Shown piece by piece: positions 33,177-42,736 of a stretch of 64,000 nucleotides of DNA (its first letter is position 1; each line of letters opens with the position of its first letter). The stretch covers positions 1-64,000 of the forward strand of contig DASZNC010000030.1 in assembly GCA_035551615.1 (NCBI GenBank), written 5' to 3'. The notes beneath the pieces are model-generated. The model saw only the letters and a program-made list of their open reading frames with translations. It ran no database searches and was not told where the DNA came from. The DNA is from JAKCDU01 sp035551615 (GTDB taxonomy: Bacteria > Actinomycetota > Acidimicrobiia > Acidimicrobiales > Palsa-688). A program made the translations under genes and the position numbers.

Positions 33177-35357
33177 CTACTCGGGGGTCAACCAGAGGAC
33201 GCCCAGCGGGGGCACCGTCAGTTCCGCCGAGTACGGCCGGCCGTGCCACGGATGCTCACCCGCCTCGACTGCGCCCATGTTGCCCAACCCGCTGCCGCCC
33301 CACTCGTGGGCGTCGGTGTTGACGACCTCACGCCAACGGCCCGCGGCTGGGAACCCGACCCGGTAACCGTGACGGGGCAGGGGAGTCAGGTTGGCCACGC
33401 ACACGACCGAGCGGCCCCAGTCCCCGTCGGCCGGGCGACGGACGAAGGAGATCACGCTCTGGTCGGAGTCGTCGGCGTCGACCCACTCGAAGCCGTCGGG
33501 CGAATCGTCGCGTTCCCATAGGGCGGGGAGCTCGCGGTAGGCGCCGTTGAGGGCCCGCAACAGGTCGCGGACGCCGCGATGCGAATCCCACTGATCGAGA
33601 ATCCACCAGTCCAGTTCCTGCTCGTAGTTCCACTCCCGCTCGGGGGCCAGTTCGGCCCCCATGAAGAGCAGCTGCTTGCCCGGGTGGGCCCACATCCAGG
33701 CGTAGAGCGCCCGCAGGTTGGCCAGCTGCTGCCAGCGGTCGCCGGGCATCTTGGTGAGCATGGAGCCCTTGCCGTGGACGACCTCGTCATGCGACAACGG
33801 CAGCACGAAGTTCTCCGACCAGGCGTAGATCAGACCGAAGGTAAGGGCGTGGTGGTGGTACCGCCGGTGGATGGGATCGTGCTCGAAGTAGTCGAGGGTG
33901 TCGTGCATCCAGCCCATGTTCCATTTGAACCCGAAGCCCAGGCCGCCGAGGTAGGTCGGACGGGAGACGCCCGGCCAGGCGGTGGACTCCTCCGCCATCA
34001 CCGTGGCGCCGGGGTAGAGCCCGAACAGCGTCTCGTTGACCTGCTTCAGGAAGTCGACGGCATCCAGGTTCTCCCGGCCGCCGAACTTGTTCGGTACCCA
34101 CTGCCCGGCCTCGCGGGAGTAGTCGAGGTAGAGCATCGAGGCCACCGCATCGACCCGGAGGCCGTCGATGTGGAACTCCTCGACCCAGTACAGGGCGTTG
34201 GCCAGCAGGAAGTTGCGCACCTCGTTGCGGCCGAAATTGAAGATCAGCGTGCCCCAGTCCTGGTGCTCGCCCTGGCGGGGGTCGCTGTGCTCGTACAGGG
34301 CCGTCCCGTCGAAGCGGGCCAGGGCGAACTCGTCCTTCGGGAAATGGGCCGGGACCCAGTCGACGATGACCCCGATGCCGGCCTGGTGCAGCGTGTCGAC
34401 GAGGAAGCGGAAGTCGTCGGGCGAACCGAACCGCGACGTCGGCGCGTAGTAGCCGGACACCTGATAGCCCCAGGAGCCGGCGAAGGGGTGCTCGGCGACG
34501 GGCATGAACTCGATGTGGGTGAAGCCCAGATCTTTGATGTAGTCGGGCAGCACCTCGGCCAACTCGCGGTAGCGCAACGGCCGCCGCTCCCCGTCGTGGG
34601 TCCACCGCCACGAGCCCACGTGCATCTCATAGATCGAAACCGGCTCGTGCAACAGGTCGCCGGCGGCCCGGGCCTCGATCCATCCGTCGTCGGCCCACTG
34701 GTGGCCAGGGGCGCCGGTGACGATGCTGGCCGTCGCCGGCGGGACCTCCATGGCGAAGGCCATCGGGTCGGTCTTCAGGATGATGCGGTCGTCGGCTGCG
34801 ACCAACTCGTACTTGTAACGGGCGCCGGCCCCAACTCCCGGCACGAACAACTCCCAGACCCCCGACGCGCCGAGCGCCCTCATCTGGTGGACCCGGCCGT
34901 CCCAGAAGTTCCAGTCGCCGACCACGCGCACCGCTTTGGCGTTGGGCGCCCACACCGCGAACGCCACGCCCTCGTGGCCCTCGTGCACCCGGCAGTGGGC
35001 ACCGAGCACCTCCCACAGGCGGTGGTGGCGACCTTCGCCGAACAGGTGCAGGTCCACGTCACCGAGGGTGGGCCACGCCCGGTAGGGATCCGCGAAGCGG
35101 AACGTCGTCGGCGTGTCGCCCCGCTCGTAGTCGGCCTCGAGCTCGTAGACCGGGTCGTCCTCGTCGCCATCCAGCCGACCCTCGAACATCCCGGCCGGAT
35201 GGGTCATCTTCATCTTGATCGCAGTGCCACCGGAGATGATCCGCATCGCTTTCGCATCGGGTCGGTAGGCCCGCACCGCACCGCCGTGGTGGCCGAGAAT
35301 GCGATGAGGGTCGTTGTGCCGCCCGGCAACAACCAGTTCGAGTTCCCTGTCAGCCAT
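33177..35357 (-). CDS. glgB: 1,4-alpha-glucan branching enzyme
   Basis: 726 aa. N-terminal CBM48 modules (two, about 1-210), GH13 barrel with conserved GLRVDAVASMLYLDY (nucleophile Asp), TVMAEESTAWP (acid/base Glu) and LPLSHDEVVHGK, and a C-terminal beta domain. Introduces alpha-1,6 branches into the linear glucan made by GlgE. Last gene of glgE-treS-mak-glgB; its ATG overlaps the mak stop by 8 nt. Confidence 0.97.
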   Translation of the reverse strand: MADRELELVVAGRHNDPHRILGHHGGAVRAYRPDAKAMRIISGGTAIKMKMTHPAGMFEGRLDGDEDDPVYELEADYERGDTPTTFRFADPYRAWPTLGDVDLHLFGEGRHHRLWEVLGAHCRVHEGHEGVAFAVWAPNAKAVRVVGDWNFWDGRVHQMRALGASGVWELFVPGVGAGARYKYELVAADDRIILKTDPMAFAMEVPPATASIVTGAPGHQWADDGWIEARAAGDLLHEPVSIYEMHVGSWRWTHDGERRPLRYRELAEVLPDYIKDLGFTHIEFMPVAEHPFAGSWGYQVSGYYAPTSRFGSPDDFRFLVDTLHQAGIGVIVDWVPAHFPKDEFALARFDGTALYEHSDPRQGEHQDWGTLIFNFGRNEVRNFLLANALYWVEEFHIDGLRVDAVASMLYLDYSREAGQWVPNKFGGRENLDAVDFLKQVNETLFGLYPGATVMAEESTAWPGVSRPTYLGGLGFGFKWNMGWMHDTLDYFEHDPIHRRYHHHALTFGLIYAWSENFVLPLSHDEVVHGKGSMLTKMPGDRWQQLANLRALYAWMWAHPGKQLLFMGAELAPEREWNYEQELDWWILDQWDSHRGVRDLLRALNGAYRELPALWERDDSPDGFEWVDADDSDQSVISFVRRPADGDWGRSVVCVANLTPLPRHGYRVGFPAAGRWREVVNTDAHEWGGSGLGNMGAVEAGEHPWHGRPYSAELTVPPLGVLWLTPE

Positions 35358-36699
35358 TTCCGCCTCCTTCGACCAGCCGTTCGAGGGCGTCGAGGGGTAT
35401 TGCTACCCAGTCCGGCCGATAAGAAAGCTCGTACTCCAACTCGTAGAGCGCCTTGTCCAACTCATAGGCGGTCATCACCGCAGCTGACGCCGGGGTGTCG
35501 GGCAGCAGTGCAGCCACGTCGGCGTGGCCCAGATACCCGTCCAGGAACGCCTGTCGATTGTGCGACTCCCACGCCCGGGCGGTCGGGATCATGTCGGCCC
35601 AATCCGGCACCGCCCGCTCCATCAGGGCGTGCCGGGATGCGTAGTGGAACGAGCGGAGCATCCCGGTTACGTCCTTGAACGGAGATGCCGGCACGATCCG
35701 GTCGTCGACCGACTTGGCCGGCTCGCCCTCGAAGTCGAGCACGAACCAGCCCAGGTCGGTCCGCATCACCTGGCCCAGGTGGTAGTCACCGTGCACCCGG
35801 ATGAAAGGACCCGGATCGGTGACCGTGCCGAGGTGCTCGAGCATGGGTCGGGCCGCCTCGAGCAGATCCCGATCGAGGTGCCGTCCGGCCCCGGCCAGCC
35901 GGTCCGGCAGCCCGCCGATGAGGGCCGCCCACCCGGATCGGGCCACCTCGGTCGGCGCCGGCGCGAACGCCCGGCTCAGGGCCACGTGCATCTCGGCCGT
36001 GACCCGGCCCAGCCGCTCGGCCTCGGCGGCGAAGTCGCCGCCCGCCTCGCCCGGCACATCCACGTCCTCACTGCTGTAGAAGTTGCGGAGCGAGGTCAGG
36101 GCCAACGCCCATCCCTCGGTGCCCCCGGCCAGAAACTCCTGGGCGAAGGCCAGGTCGTAGGTCTCGTCGCGCCAGTGCACCAGGGGCCCGGCGACATGGG
36201 TGAACCCGTTCCCGGCCAGCGCCGAGGTCACCTCGATGTCCGGATTCCGGCCGGCATGGAGATGGCGGAACAGCTTGAGGATCAGCCGGTCGTCGAACAC
36301 CAGAGAGGTATTCGACTGCTCCACCCCCATCGGTCGGCTTCGGGTCGCCGACTGCTGGCCTTCCGAGGCCACGGACAGCAGGCGCTTGGCCAGGTCCGGA
36401 TCCCACACCGCGTCGTAGATGAACACCCCGTCGGCGGTGCCGAGCACGGCACTCTCGTGCCCGTTCAGGAAATCGGCCACCTCACCGGCCGGTCGCATGC
36501 CGAGCACCACCTGGTAGCAATCGCCGGCCACGTCGACCAGCAGCTGCCACATCTGGTGCTGCTGCCCGTCGGACCACAGTTGGCGTGACGTCGTGATCCG
36601 CACGTCGGCGGCCGCCGGCTCACCACCGGAGAACCACCTCTGGGCGCCCAGGTAGTGCGGGAGCCACTCGGCCAGCTCGACCGGCAGTTCATCGTTCAC
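35350..36699 (-). CDS. mak: Maltokinase (ATP-dependent maltose-1-phosphate forming)
   Basis: 449 aa. Aminoglycoside-phosphotransferase-like fold with the Brenner-type motif VHGDYHLGQVMRTD (catalytic base Asp) and LDFEGEPAKSVDDR (metal). N-terminal HYLGAQRWFSG cap is typical of maltokinases. Phosphorylates maltose made by TreS to alpha-maltose-1-phosphate, the GlgE donor. GTG start overlaps the treS stop (GTGA). Encoded separately from treS. Confidence 0.95.
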   Translation of the reverse strand: MNDELPVELAEWLPHYLGAQRWFSGGEPAAADVRITTSRQLWSDGQQHQMWQLLVDVAGDCYQVVLGMRPAGEVADFLNGHESAVLGTADGVFIYDAVWDPDLAKRLLSVASEGQQSATRSRPMGVEQSNTSLVFDDRLILKLFRHLHAGRNPDIEVTSALAGNGFTHVAGPLVHWRDETYDLAFAQEFLAGGTEGWALALTSLRNFYSSEDVDVPGEAGGDFAAEAERLGRVTAEMHVALSRAFAPAPTEVARSGWAALIGGLPDRLAGAGRHLDRDLLEAARPMLEHLGTVTDPGPFIRVHGDYHLGQVMRTDLGWFVLDFEGEPAKSVDDRIVPASPFKDVTGMLRSFHYASRHALMERAVPDWADMIPTARAWESHNRQAFLDGYLGHADVAALLPDTPASAAVMTAYELDKALYELEYELSYRPDWVAIPLDALERLVEGGGNG

Positions 36700-38390
36700 C
36701 CGCCACCCCCGGACGGGTCGACCAACTCGAACCAGTAGAAGCTGTAGGGCGCCAGGGTGATGAAGTACGGCAGCTCGCCGATCCGCGGGAACGGCACCCG
36801 CCCGAGCAGCTCGATCGGTACCCGCCCCTCCCACTGCTGGAGGGGCAGTTCGGCCGGCTGGGCCAGCTTGGACAGGTTGCAGACGCACAGGACTATGTCC
36901 GGCCCACCCGGTGCCAGCTCCCCTTCCGCCGGCTCGTGGTCCTGGGCGGGCGGCGCCTCGAGGGTCCTGACGTAGGCGAGCACCGACGGGTTGTCCAGGG
37001 TGACCACCTCGAACGATCCGGTACCGAACACGGGATGCTGCTTGCGCACCTCCAGCATCCGCTTCATCCAGTGCAGGAAGGAGCTCTGGTTGCGCATCCC
37101 GGCTTCGACGTTGACCGCCTGGTAGCCGTAGACGGGGTCCATGAGGGGCGGCAGATACAGCTGGGCGAAGTCGGCCGCGCTGAAGCCACCGTTGCGGTCG
37201 GGCGACCACTGCATCGGGGTCCGCACGCCGTCGCGGTCACCCAGATAGATGTTGTCGCCCATGGCGATCTCGTCGCCGTAGTACAGGATGGGCGAGCCCG
37301 GAAACGAGAACAGCAGGGCGTGCAGGAGCTCGGCCACCCGACGGTCGTTCTCCACGAGCGGGGCCAACCGGCGACCGATGCCGATGTTGCGCTTCATGCG
37401 CGGGTCTTTGGCGTACTCCGCCCACATGTAGTCCCGCTCCTCGTCGGTGACCATCTCGAGGGTCAACTCGTCGTGGTTGCGGAGGAAGATGCCCCATTGG
37501 CAGCCGTCCGGAATTTCCGGCGTGCGGGCCAGGATTTCCGTGATCGGATAGCGCTGCTCCCGGCGCACGGCCATGAACATGCGGGGCATCACCGGGAAGT
37601 GGAAGCACATGTGGCACTCGTCGCCCTGGCCGAAGTACTGGACCACGTCCTCGGGCCACTGGTTGGCCTCGGCCAGAAGCACCCGTCCCGGGTAGAGGGA
37701 GTCGATCTCCTTGCGCAGCCGGCGCAGGTAGTCGTGCGTCTCCGTCAGGTTCTCGCAGTTGGTCCCTTCCCGCTCGAACAGGTAGGGCACGGCATCGAGC
37801 CGGAAGCCGTCGAGTCCGATGTCGAGCCAGTACCGGCAGACGTCGATCATCGTGTCCGCCACCTCGGGGTTGTCGTAGTTCAGGTCCGGCTGGTGGTGGA
37901 AGAAACGATGCCAGTAGTACTGACCCCGCTGGGCGTCGTGGGTCCAGTTCGACTTCTCGGTGTCGACGAAGATGATGCGGGCGTCGTTGTAGGCCGACTC
38001 GTCGTCGCTCCACACGTACCAGTCGGCCTTCGGATTGGTGCGGTCGAGGCGCGACTCCTGGAACCAGGGATGCTGGTCCGAGGTGTGGTTCATGACCACG
38101 TCGGCGATGATCCGGATACCCCGCTTGTGGGCTTCCTCGATCAGTTCGACGGCGTCGGCCAGGTCGCCGTACTCCGGCAGGATGGTCCAGAAATCGCTGA
38201 TGTCGTAGCCACCGTCGCGCAGGGGCGACTGGTAGAAGGGCAACAGCCAGAGGCAGTCGACGCCGAGCCACTGCAGGTAGTCCAGTTTCGACGTCAGTCC
38301 GGCCAGGTCGCCGGTGCCGTCACCGTTGCCGTCATAGAAACCCCGGACCAGGACCTCATAGAAGACAGCCGTCTGAAACCAGTTTGTCAC
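36696..38390 (-). CDS. treS: Trehalose synthase (maltose alpha-D-glucosyltransferase)
   Basis: 564 aa. GH13 isomerase converting trehalose and maltose; in this pathway it feeds maltose to maltokinase. Catalytic residues sit in GFRLDAVPYLF (Asp), LLAEANQWPED (Glu) and LRNHDELTLEM (Asp). FYEVLVRGFYDGNGDGTGDL is a TreS signature. GTG at 38390 overlaps the glgE stop (GTGA); a longer frame upstream is rejected. Confidence 0.96.
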   Translation of the reverse strand: MTNWFQTAVFYEVLVRGFYDGNGDGTGDLAGLTSKLDYLQWLGVDCLWLLPFYQSPLRDGGYDISDFWTILPEYGDLADAVELIEEAHKRGIRIIADVVMNHTSDQHPWFQESRLDRTNPKADWYVWSDDESAYNDARIIFVDTEKSNWTHDAQRGQYYWHRFFHHQPDLNYDNPEVADTMIDVCRYWLDIGLDGFRLDAVPYLFEREGTNCENLTETHDYLRRLRKEIDSLYPGRVLLAEANQWPEDVVQYFGQGDECHMCFHFPVMPRMFMAVRREQRYPITEILARTPEIPDGCQWGIFLRNHDELTLEMVTDEERDYMWAEYAKDPRMKRNIGIGRRLAPLVENDRRVAELLHALLFSFPGSPILYYGDEIAMGDNIYLGDRDGVRTPMQWSPDRNGGFSAADFAQLYLPPLMDPVYGYQAVNVEAGMRNQSSFLHWMKRMLEVRKQHPVFGTGSFEVVTLDNPSVLAYVRTLEAPPAQDHEPAEGELAPGGPDIVLCVCNLSKLAQPAELPLQQWEGRVPIELLGRVPFPRIGELPYFITLAPYSFYWFELVDPSGGGG

Positions 38391-40138
38391 CCGGCCTCCG
38401 AGCTGAGGTTGAGGGAGAAGATGTGGGCCACTCTTGTCTGCGGATCCAGCCTCACGTAGGGATCGGCGCCGATCCACGTGTAGGTCTCGCGCGACAGTTC
38501 GTCGTAGACGAGATAGGGAGTGAATGCGGGCAGGCCCATCTTGGCCGGATCGAGGTGCAACACAGCGTCCTGGGTGTTGTGGGGATCCAGGTTGACGACG
38601 GTGAGCACATGGTCGCGCTCATCGTCGCTGGTCTTGCTGTAGGCGACGATCTGCGGGTTCGACGTCGGCCAGAACTGCGTGGACCGCAACCGGGCGAACG
38701 CCGGGTGGTAGCGCCGGATGCGGTTGACCGATGCCATGAGGGGCGCGAGCGAGTCGGGCCGGTCGAAGTCACGGTGACGGATCTCGTACTTCTCGGAGTT
38801 GAGGTACTCCTCGTTGGTCTCCGCCGCCGGCGCGTTCTCGTACAACTCGTACCCGGAGTAGACACCGTAGGAAGGCGACAAGGTGGCCGCCAGGACGTAA
38901 CGCAGCGCGAACGCGCTGCGTGGGCCGTTGCGCAGAGGCCCGGCCAGGATGTCGGGGGTGTTGGGCCAGAAGTTGGGGCGCATGTAGTCGGCCTTGGGGC
39001 CCTGCGCGAGCTCCTCCATGTAGGCCCACAGGCCTTCCTCGCCGTGCTGCTCTGTCCGCCAGGTGAAGTAGGTGTAGCTCTGGCTGAATCCGGACTCGGC
39101 CAGGCGGGCCATCACGTGCGGGCGGGTGAAGGCCTCGGCCAGGAACAGGACATCAGGATGTTCGGCCTGCACCTGCTCGATCACCCACTCCCAGAACGCC
39201 ATCGGCTTGGTGTGAGGGTTGTCGACGCGGAAGATGCGCACGCCGAACGAGATCCAGTGGTCCAGTATCTGTTTGCACGCCGACCACATGGCCACCCGGT
39301 CCTTCTCCCGCTCGGGCCAGAAGTTCAGCGGGTAGATGTCCTGGTAGATCTTCGGCGGGTTCTCGGCGCAGGCGATGGTGCCATCCGGGCGGTGGTGGAA
39401 CCACTCGGGATGCTCGTGCACCCAGGGATGGTCGGGTGAGCACTGCAGCGCGTAGTCGAGGGCCAGCTCCATGCCGTTGGCCTTCAGCTCGGCGATCAGA
39501 TCCAGCAGATCGTCCTCGGTCCCCAGATCGGGGTGGATGGCGGTGTGGCCCCCCATCTCGCCGCCGATGGCCCACGGGCTGCCGGGGTCGTCCGGACCGG
39601 CCTCCAACGTGTTGTTGGGACCCTTGCGGAAGGTCCGGCCGATCGGATGGATGGGAGGCACGTACAGGACGTCGAACCCCAGCCCGGCCAGGTCCGGCAC
39701 CCGGGTGGTCACCCCCTTGAAGCCGCCGAACGAGCGCGGGAACAACTCGTACCAGGCGCCGAACAACGCCCGCTCGCGGTCCACCCACAGGCGGGCCGGC
39801 TCGGCCGTCGTCAGGTCCACGGCGGTGTCGAAGTCGAGGGTCTCGCCGGTCATGCCGAAACGGACGGTGTGACCCTGCACTTCTATCCGGTGGCGCCCGA
39901 TGCCGGTGGGGGTGACATATGCCTCCCACTCGTCGTTGCCGAGCGGCACCAGCTGGCACATGTCCACGGGCTCGGCGGATTCGTCAGCGAACAACAGCAC
40001 TCGACCGGCGATCGGATCATGGCCGTCACGGAACATGACTGCCGTGACGTGGATCCGCTCGCCGGTAACCGCCTTGGCGTAGTGGCTGGGCAGGGGGGTT
40101 CGAGGCCTGATGTCCTCGATCACGAGGCGTCCGGTCAC
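38387..40138 (-). CDS. glgE: Alpha-1,4-glucan:maltose-1-phosphate maltosyltransferase
   Basis: 583 aa, shorter than the roughly 660-700 aa of characterised GlgE, mainly at the N-terminus. Transfers maltosyl units from maltose-1-phosphate to glucan. Visible: YELFPRSFGG, PPIHPIGRTFRKGPNN, GVRIFRVDNPHTKP (nucleophile Asp) and LFLAEAFTRP (acid/base Glu). GTG at 40138 is chosen because a TAGCGT box ends 7 nt upstream; a GTG at 40147 would lie inside that box. First gene of the operon. Confidence 0.95.
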   Translation of the reverse strand: MTGRLVIEDIRPRTPLPSHYAKAVTGERIHVTAVMFRDGHDPIAGRVLLFADESAEPVDMCQLVPLGNDEWEAYVTPTGIGRHRIEVQGHTVRFGMTGETLDFDTAVDLTTAEPARLWVDRERALFGAWYELFPRSFGGFKGVTTRVPDLAGLGFDVLYVPPIHPIGRTFRKGPNNTLEAGPDDPGSPWAIGGEMGGHTAIHPDLGTEDDLLDLIAELKANGMELALDYALQCSPDHPWVHEHPEWFHHRPDGTIACAENPPKIYQDIYPLNFWPEREKDRVAMWSACKQILDHWISFGVRIFRVDNPHTKPMAFWEWVIEQVQAEHPDVLFLAEAFTRPHVMARLAESGFSQSYTYFTWRTEQHGEEGLWAYMEELAQGPKADYMRPNFWPNTPDILAGPLRNGPRSAFALRYVLAATLSPSYGVYSGYELYENAPAAETNEEYLNSEKYEIRHRDFDRPDSLAPLMASVNRIRRYHPAFARLRSTQFWPTSNPQIVAYSKTSDDERDHVLTVVNLDPHNTQDAVLHLDPAKMGLPAFTPYLVYDELSRETYTWIGADPYVRLDPQTRVAHIFSLNLSSEAG

Positions 40139-40206
40139 AAACGTCACGCTACCCCCACCGGCGCGGAGGGAATCGGGGGGTGGATCCAGTGGGTACCGTG
40201 GCGGGT
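40139..40206. promoter_or_regulatory. glgE-glgP divergent promoter region
   Basis: 68 bp between start codons. Minus-strand TAGCGT (40146-40151) ends 7 nt before the glgE GTG; plus-strand TACCGT (40194-40199) ends 7 nt before the glgP GTG. Both transcripts look leaderless, allowing joint control of glucan synthesis and breakdown. No clear operator is seen. Confidence 0.5.
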
Positions 40207-42735
40207 GTGAAAGCCCTGCGCAGTTTCACTGTCCGCGCCCGCCTACCCGAGCCCCTGGTCCCCTTGCAGGAACTGGCTTTCAACCTCCGCTGGTCGTGGG
40301 ACGTGCGGACCCGGGACCTGTTCCGATGGGTGGATCCACAGATTTGGGAGCTGACGTTCCACGATCCGGTGCGGCTCCTGTCGCTCGTCGGTCGCCAGCG
40401 CCTCGACCAGCTGACGGCCGATCCGGCCTTCATGGGCTCACTCAACGAGATGCACGCCGAGTTGCAGCGCTACCAGGGCGGTCCCCGCTGGTTCCAGTCC
40501 CGGAGCCGGTCCCCGCTGCGGGCGGTCGCCTACTTCTCGCCGGAGTTCGGCATCGCCGAGGCCCTGCCCCAGTACTCGGGCGGCCTGGGCGTGCTGGCCG
40601 GTGACCACCTGAAGGCATCCAGCAGCCTGGGGGTACCGCTGATCGGCGTCGGCCTGATGTACCGCCTCGGCTACTTCCGCCAGCACCTGGACTCCGAGGG
40701 CTGGCAGGAGGAGCGCTACCCGGTGCTCGACCCCCACGCCATGGCCCTCAACCTGGTCGACGGCGTCCGGGTCTCGGTGGATCTGGCCGGGTCCCCCCTG
40801 GAGGCCCAGGTCTGGCTGGCCCAGGTCGGGCGGGTGAAGCTCTACCTGCTCGACGCCGACGTCGACCCCAACCAGCCGGAGGTGCGCGAGGTCACCGACC
40901 GCCTGTACGGCGGGGGCACCGAACACCGCATCCGCCAGGAGATCCTGCTCGGCATCGGCGGCGTCCGGGCTCTCGACGCAGTGGGCGCCGACACCCAGGT
41001 GTTCCATACCAACGAGGGCCACGCTGGTTTCCTCGGCCTCGAACGCATCCGCCGGCTGATCACCAAGGACGGCCTGTCGTGGCACGAGGCGGTCGAAGCG
41101 GTGCGGGCCGGCACCGTCTTCACCACCCACACCCCGGTGCCGGCCGGCATCGACCGGTTCCCCCGGGAACTAATGGAGCGCTACTTCTCCGGATGGGCGG
41201 AAGAATGTGGCATTTCGATTGACACATTGATGGAGCTCGGTCATTTTCCCGGTGAGAGCCCGGCCGATCCGTTCAACATGGCGGTCATGGGCCTGCGCCT
41301 GGCCGGCCGGTCGAACGGCGTCGCCGCCCTCCACGGCCGGACCAGCCGGGAGATGTTCCAGGGTCTGTGGCCGCCGGTGCCGGCCGAGGAGGTGCCGATC
41401 ACCTCGATCACCAACGGCGTCCACGGCCGGACCTGGGTGTCGTCACAGATGGACGACCTCTACTCCAAGTACGTGTCCCCGGCATGGGACGACGCCGGTC
41501 CCGATGAGTGGGCCGGAATCGAGGACGCCCGCGATGACGAGGTGTGGCGGGTCCGTGAGCAGGGCCGGGAGGCACTGGTCGATTTCGTGCGGGACAGGAC
41601 GCGGGCCGGGCTCCACGAGCGCGGCGTCTCGAGCAGCGACGCGGTATGGGTCGACGAGGTCCTCGACCCCCGCCATCTGATCATCGGTTTCTCCCGCCGC
41701 TTCGCCACCTACAAGCGGGCCACGCTCCTCCTGTCCCAGCCCGACCGCCTCCGTCGTTTGCTGCTCGACGAGTTTCGTCCGGTGCAGTTGGTGTTCGCCG
41801 GCAAGGCCCATCCGGCCGACGACCTGGGCAAGGACATGATCGCTCAGATCGTGCGCTTCTCCCGGGATCCGGCGGTCCGCCACCGTATGGCCTTCATCGA
41901 GAACTACGACATATCGGTGGCCCGCATGATGTACCAGGGCAGCGACGTCTGGCTGAACACGCCCCGCCGGCCGATGGAGGCGAGCGGCACCAGCGGGGAG
42001 AAGGCGGCTCTCAACGGCGCCCTCAACCTCTCCATCCTCGACGGCTGGTGGGACGAGATGTTCGACGGCGCCAACGGCTGGGCCATCTCCTCGGCCGAGA
42101 CCATCACCGACATGGACCATCGCGACGAGGTCGAGGCCAACAGCCTGTTCGAGATCCTGGAGCGGCAGATCGTGCCGCTGTACTACGAGCGCGGCGGCGG
42201 CCGGTACCCGAGGGAGTGGGTGTCACGCATCAAGGCATCGGCGCGCAGCCTGGGCCCGAAGGTCATGGCCTCACGCATGGTGAAGGACTACGTGCGCGAA
42301 CTCTACGAGCCCACCGCCGGCCAGGCGGAGACGCTGGCGGCCGACGGGTTCGGCCGGGCCAAGGCACTGTCAGCCTGGAAGCAGCGGGTCAGAGCGGCCT
42401 GGGCGGAGGTCAAGGTGATCGATGTGGAGGCTGACGAGCCGACCGGCATGGTCGATCTGGGCGGTCGCCGCAACGTCACCGTCACCGTCGAGTTGGGGTC
42501 GTTGGAGCCGGGCGATGTGGCCGTCGAACTGCTGCACGGTCCGGTCGTCGGCGGTGACGAGCTGACCGATACCAAGATCGTCCACCTGACCCGCTCAGGA
42601 GGTGACGGCCCGCACCGCTACGAGGGCGTGTTCACCTGCGATCAGTCCGGCCGGCACGGGTACACGGTGCGGATCGTCCCGGCCCACCCGGACCTGGTGC
42701 AGTCCGTCGACCTGGGATGCGTGGCGTGGGCCTGA
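40207..42735 (+). CDS. glgP: Alpha-glucan phosphorylase
   Basis: 842 aa, the long actinobacterial/archaeal-type phosphorylase with an N-terminal DUF3417 domain (LQELAFNLRWSWD). Releases glucose-1-phosphate from alpha-glucan ends. PLP lysine lies in ASGTSGEKAALNGALNLS; HTNEGHAGFL and TTHTPVPAGIDRF are further landmarks. GTG at 40207 (MKALRSFTVRARLPEPL) is set by the TACCGT box; the frame opens further upstream without a signal. Ends 1 bp from the convergent meaB. Confidence 0.95.
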   Translation: MKALRSFTVRARLPEPLVPLQELAFNLRWSWDVRTRDLFRWVDPQIWELTFHDPVRLLSLVGRQRLDQLTADPAFMGSLNEMHAELQRYQGGPRWFQSRSRSPLRAVAYFSPEFGIAEALPQYSGGLGVLAGDHLKASSSLGVPLIGVGLMYRLGYFRQHLDSEGWQEERYPVLDPHAMALNLVDGVRVSVDLAGSPLEAQVWLAQVGRVKLYLLDADVDPNQPEVREVTDRLYGGGTEHRIRQEILLGIGGVRALDAVGADTQVFHTNEGHAGFLGLERIRRLITKDGLSWHEAVEAVRAGTVFTTHTPVPAGIDRFPRELMERYFSGWAEECGISIDTLMELGHFPGESPADPFNMAVMGLRLAGRSNGVAALHGRTSREMFQGLWPPVPAEEVPITSITNGVHGRTWVSSQMDDLYSKYVSPAWDDAGPDEWAGIEDARDDEVWRVREQGREALVDFVRDRTRAGLHERGVSSSDAVWVDEVLDPRHLIIGFSRRFATYKRATLLLSQPDRLRRLLLDEFRPVQLVFAGKAHPADDLGKDMIAQIVRFSRDPAVRHRMAFIENYDISVARMMYQGSDVWLNTPRRPMEASGTSGEKAALNGALNLSILDGWWDEMFDGANGWAISSAETITDMDHRDEVEANSLFEILERQIVPLYYERGGGRYPREWVSRIKASARSLGPKVMASRMVKDYVRELYEPTAGQAETLAADGFGRAKALSAWKQRVRAAWAEVKVIDVEADEPTGMVDLGGRRNVTVTVELGSLEPGDVAVELLHGPVVGGDELTDTKIVHLTRSGGDGPHRYEGVFTCDQSGRHGYTVRIVPAHPDLVQSVDLGCVAWA

Positions 42736-42736
42736 T

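Noticed and set aside
33579..35678. 699-aa open frame antisense to glgB; similar long antisense frames at 19570-21297 (ilvD) and 28194-30365 (ligA/mnmA)
   Set aside because: High-GC codon bias leaves the opposite strand open; glgB, ilvD and ligA are unmistakable and the antisense products match no family.
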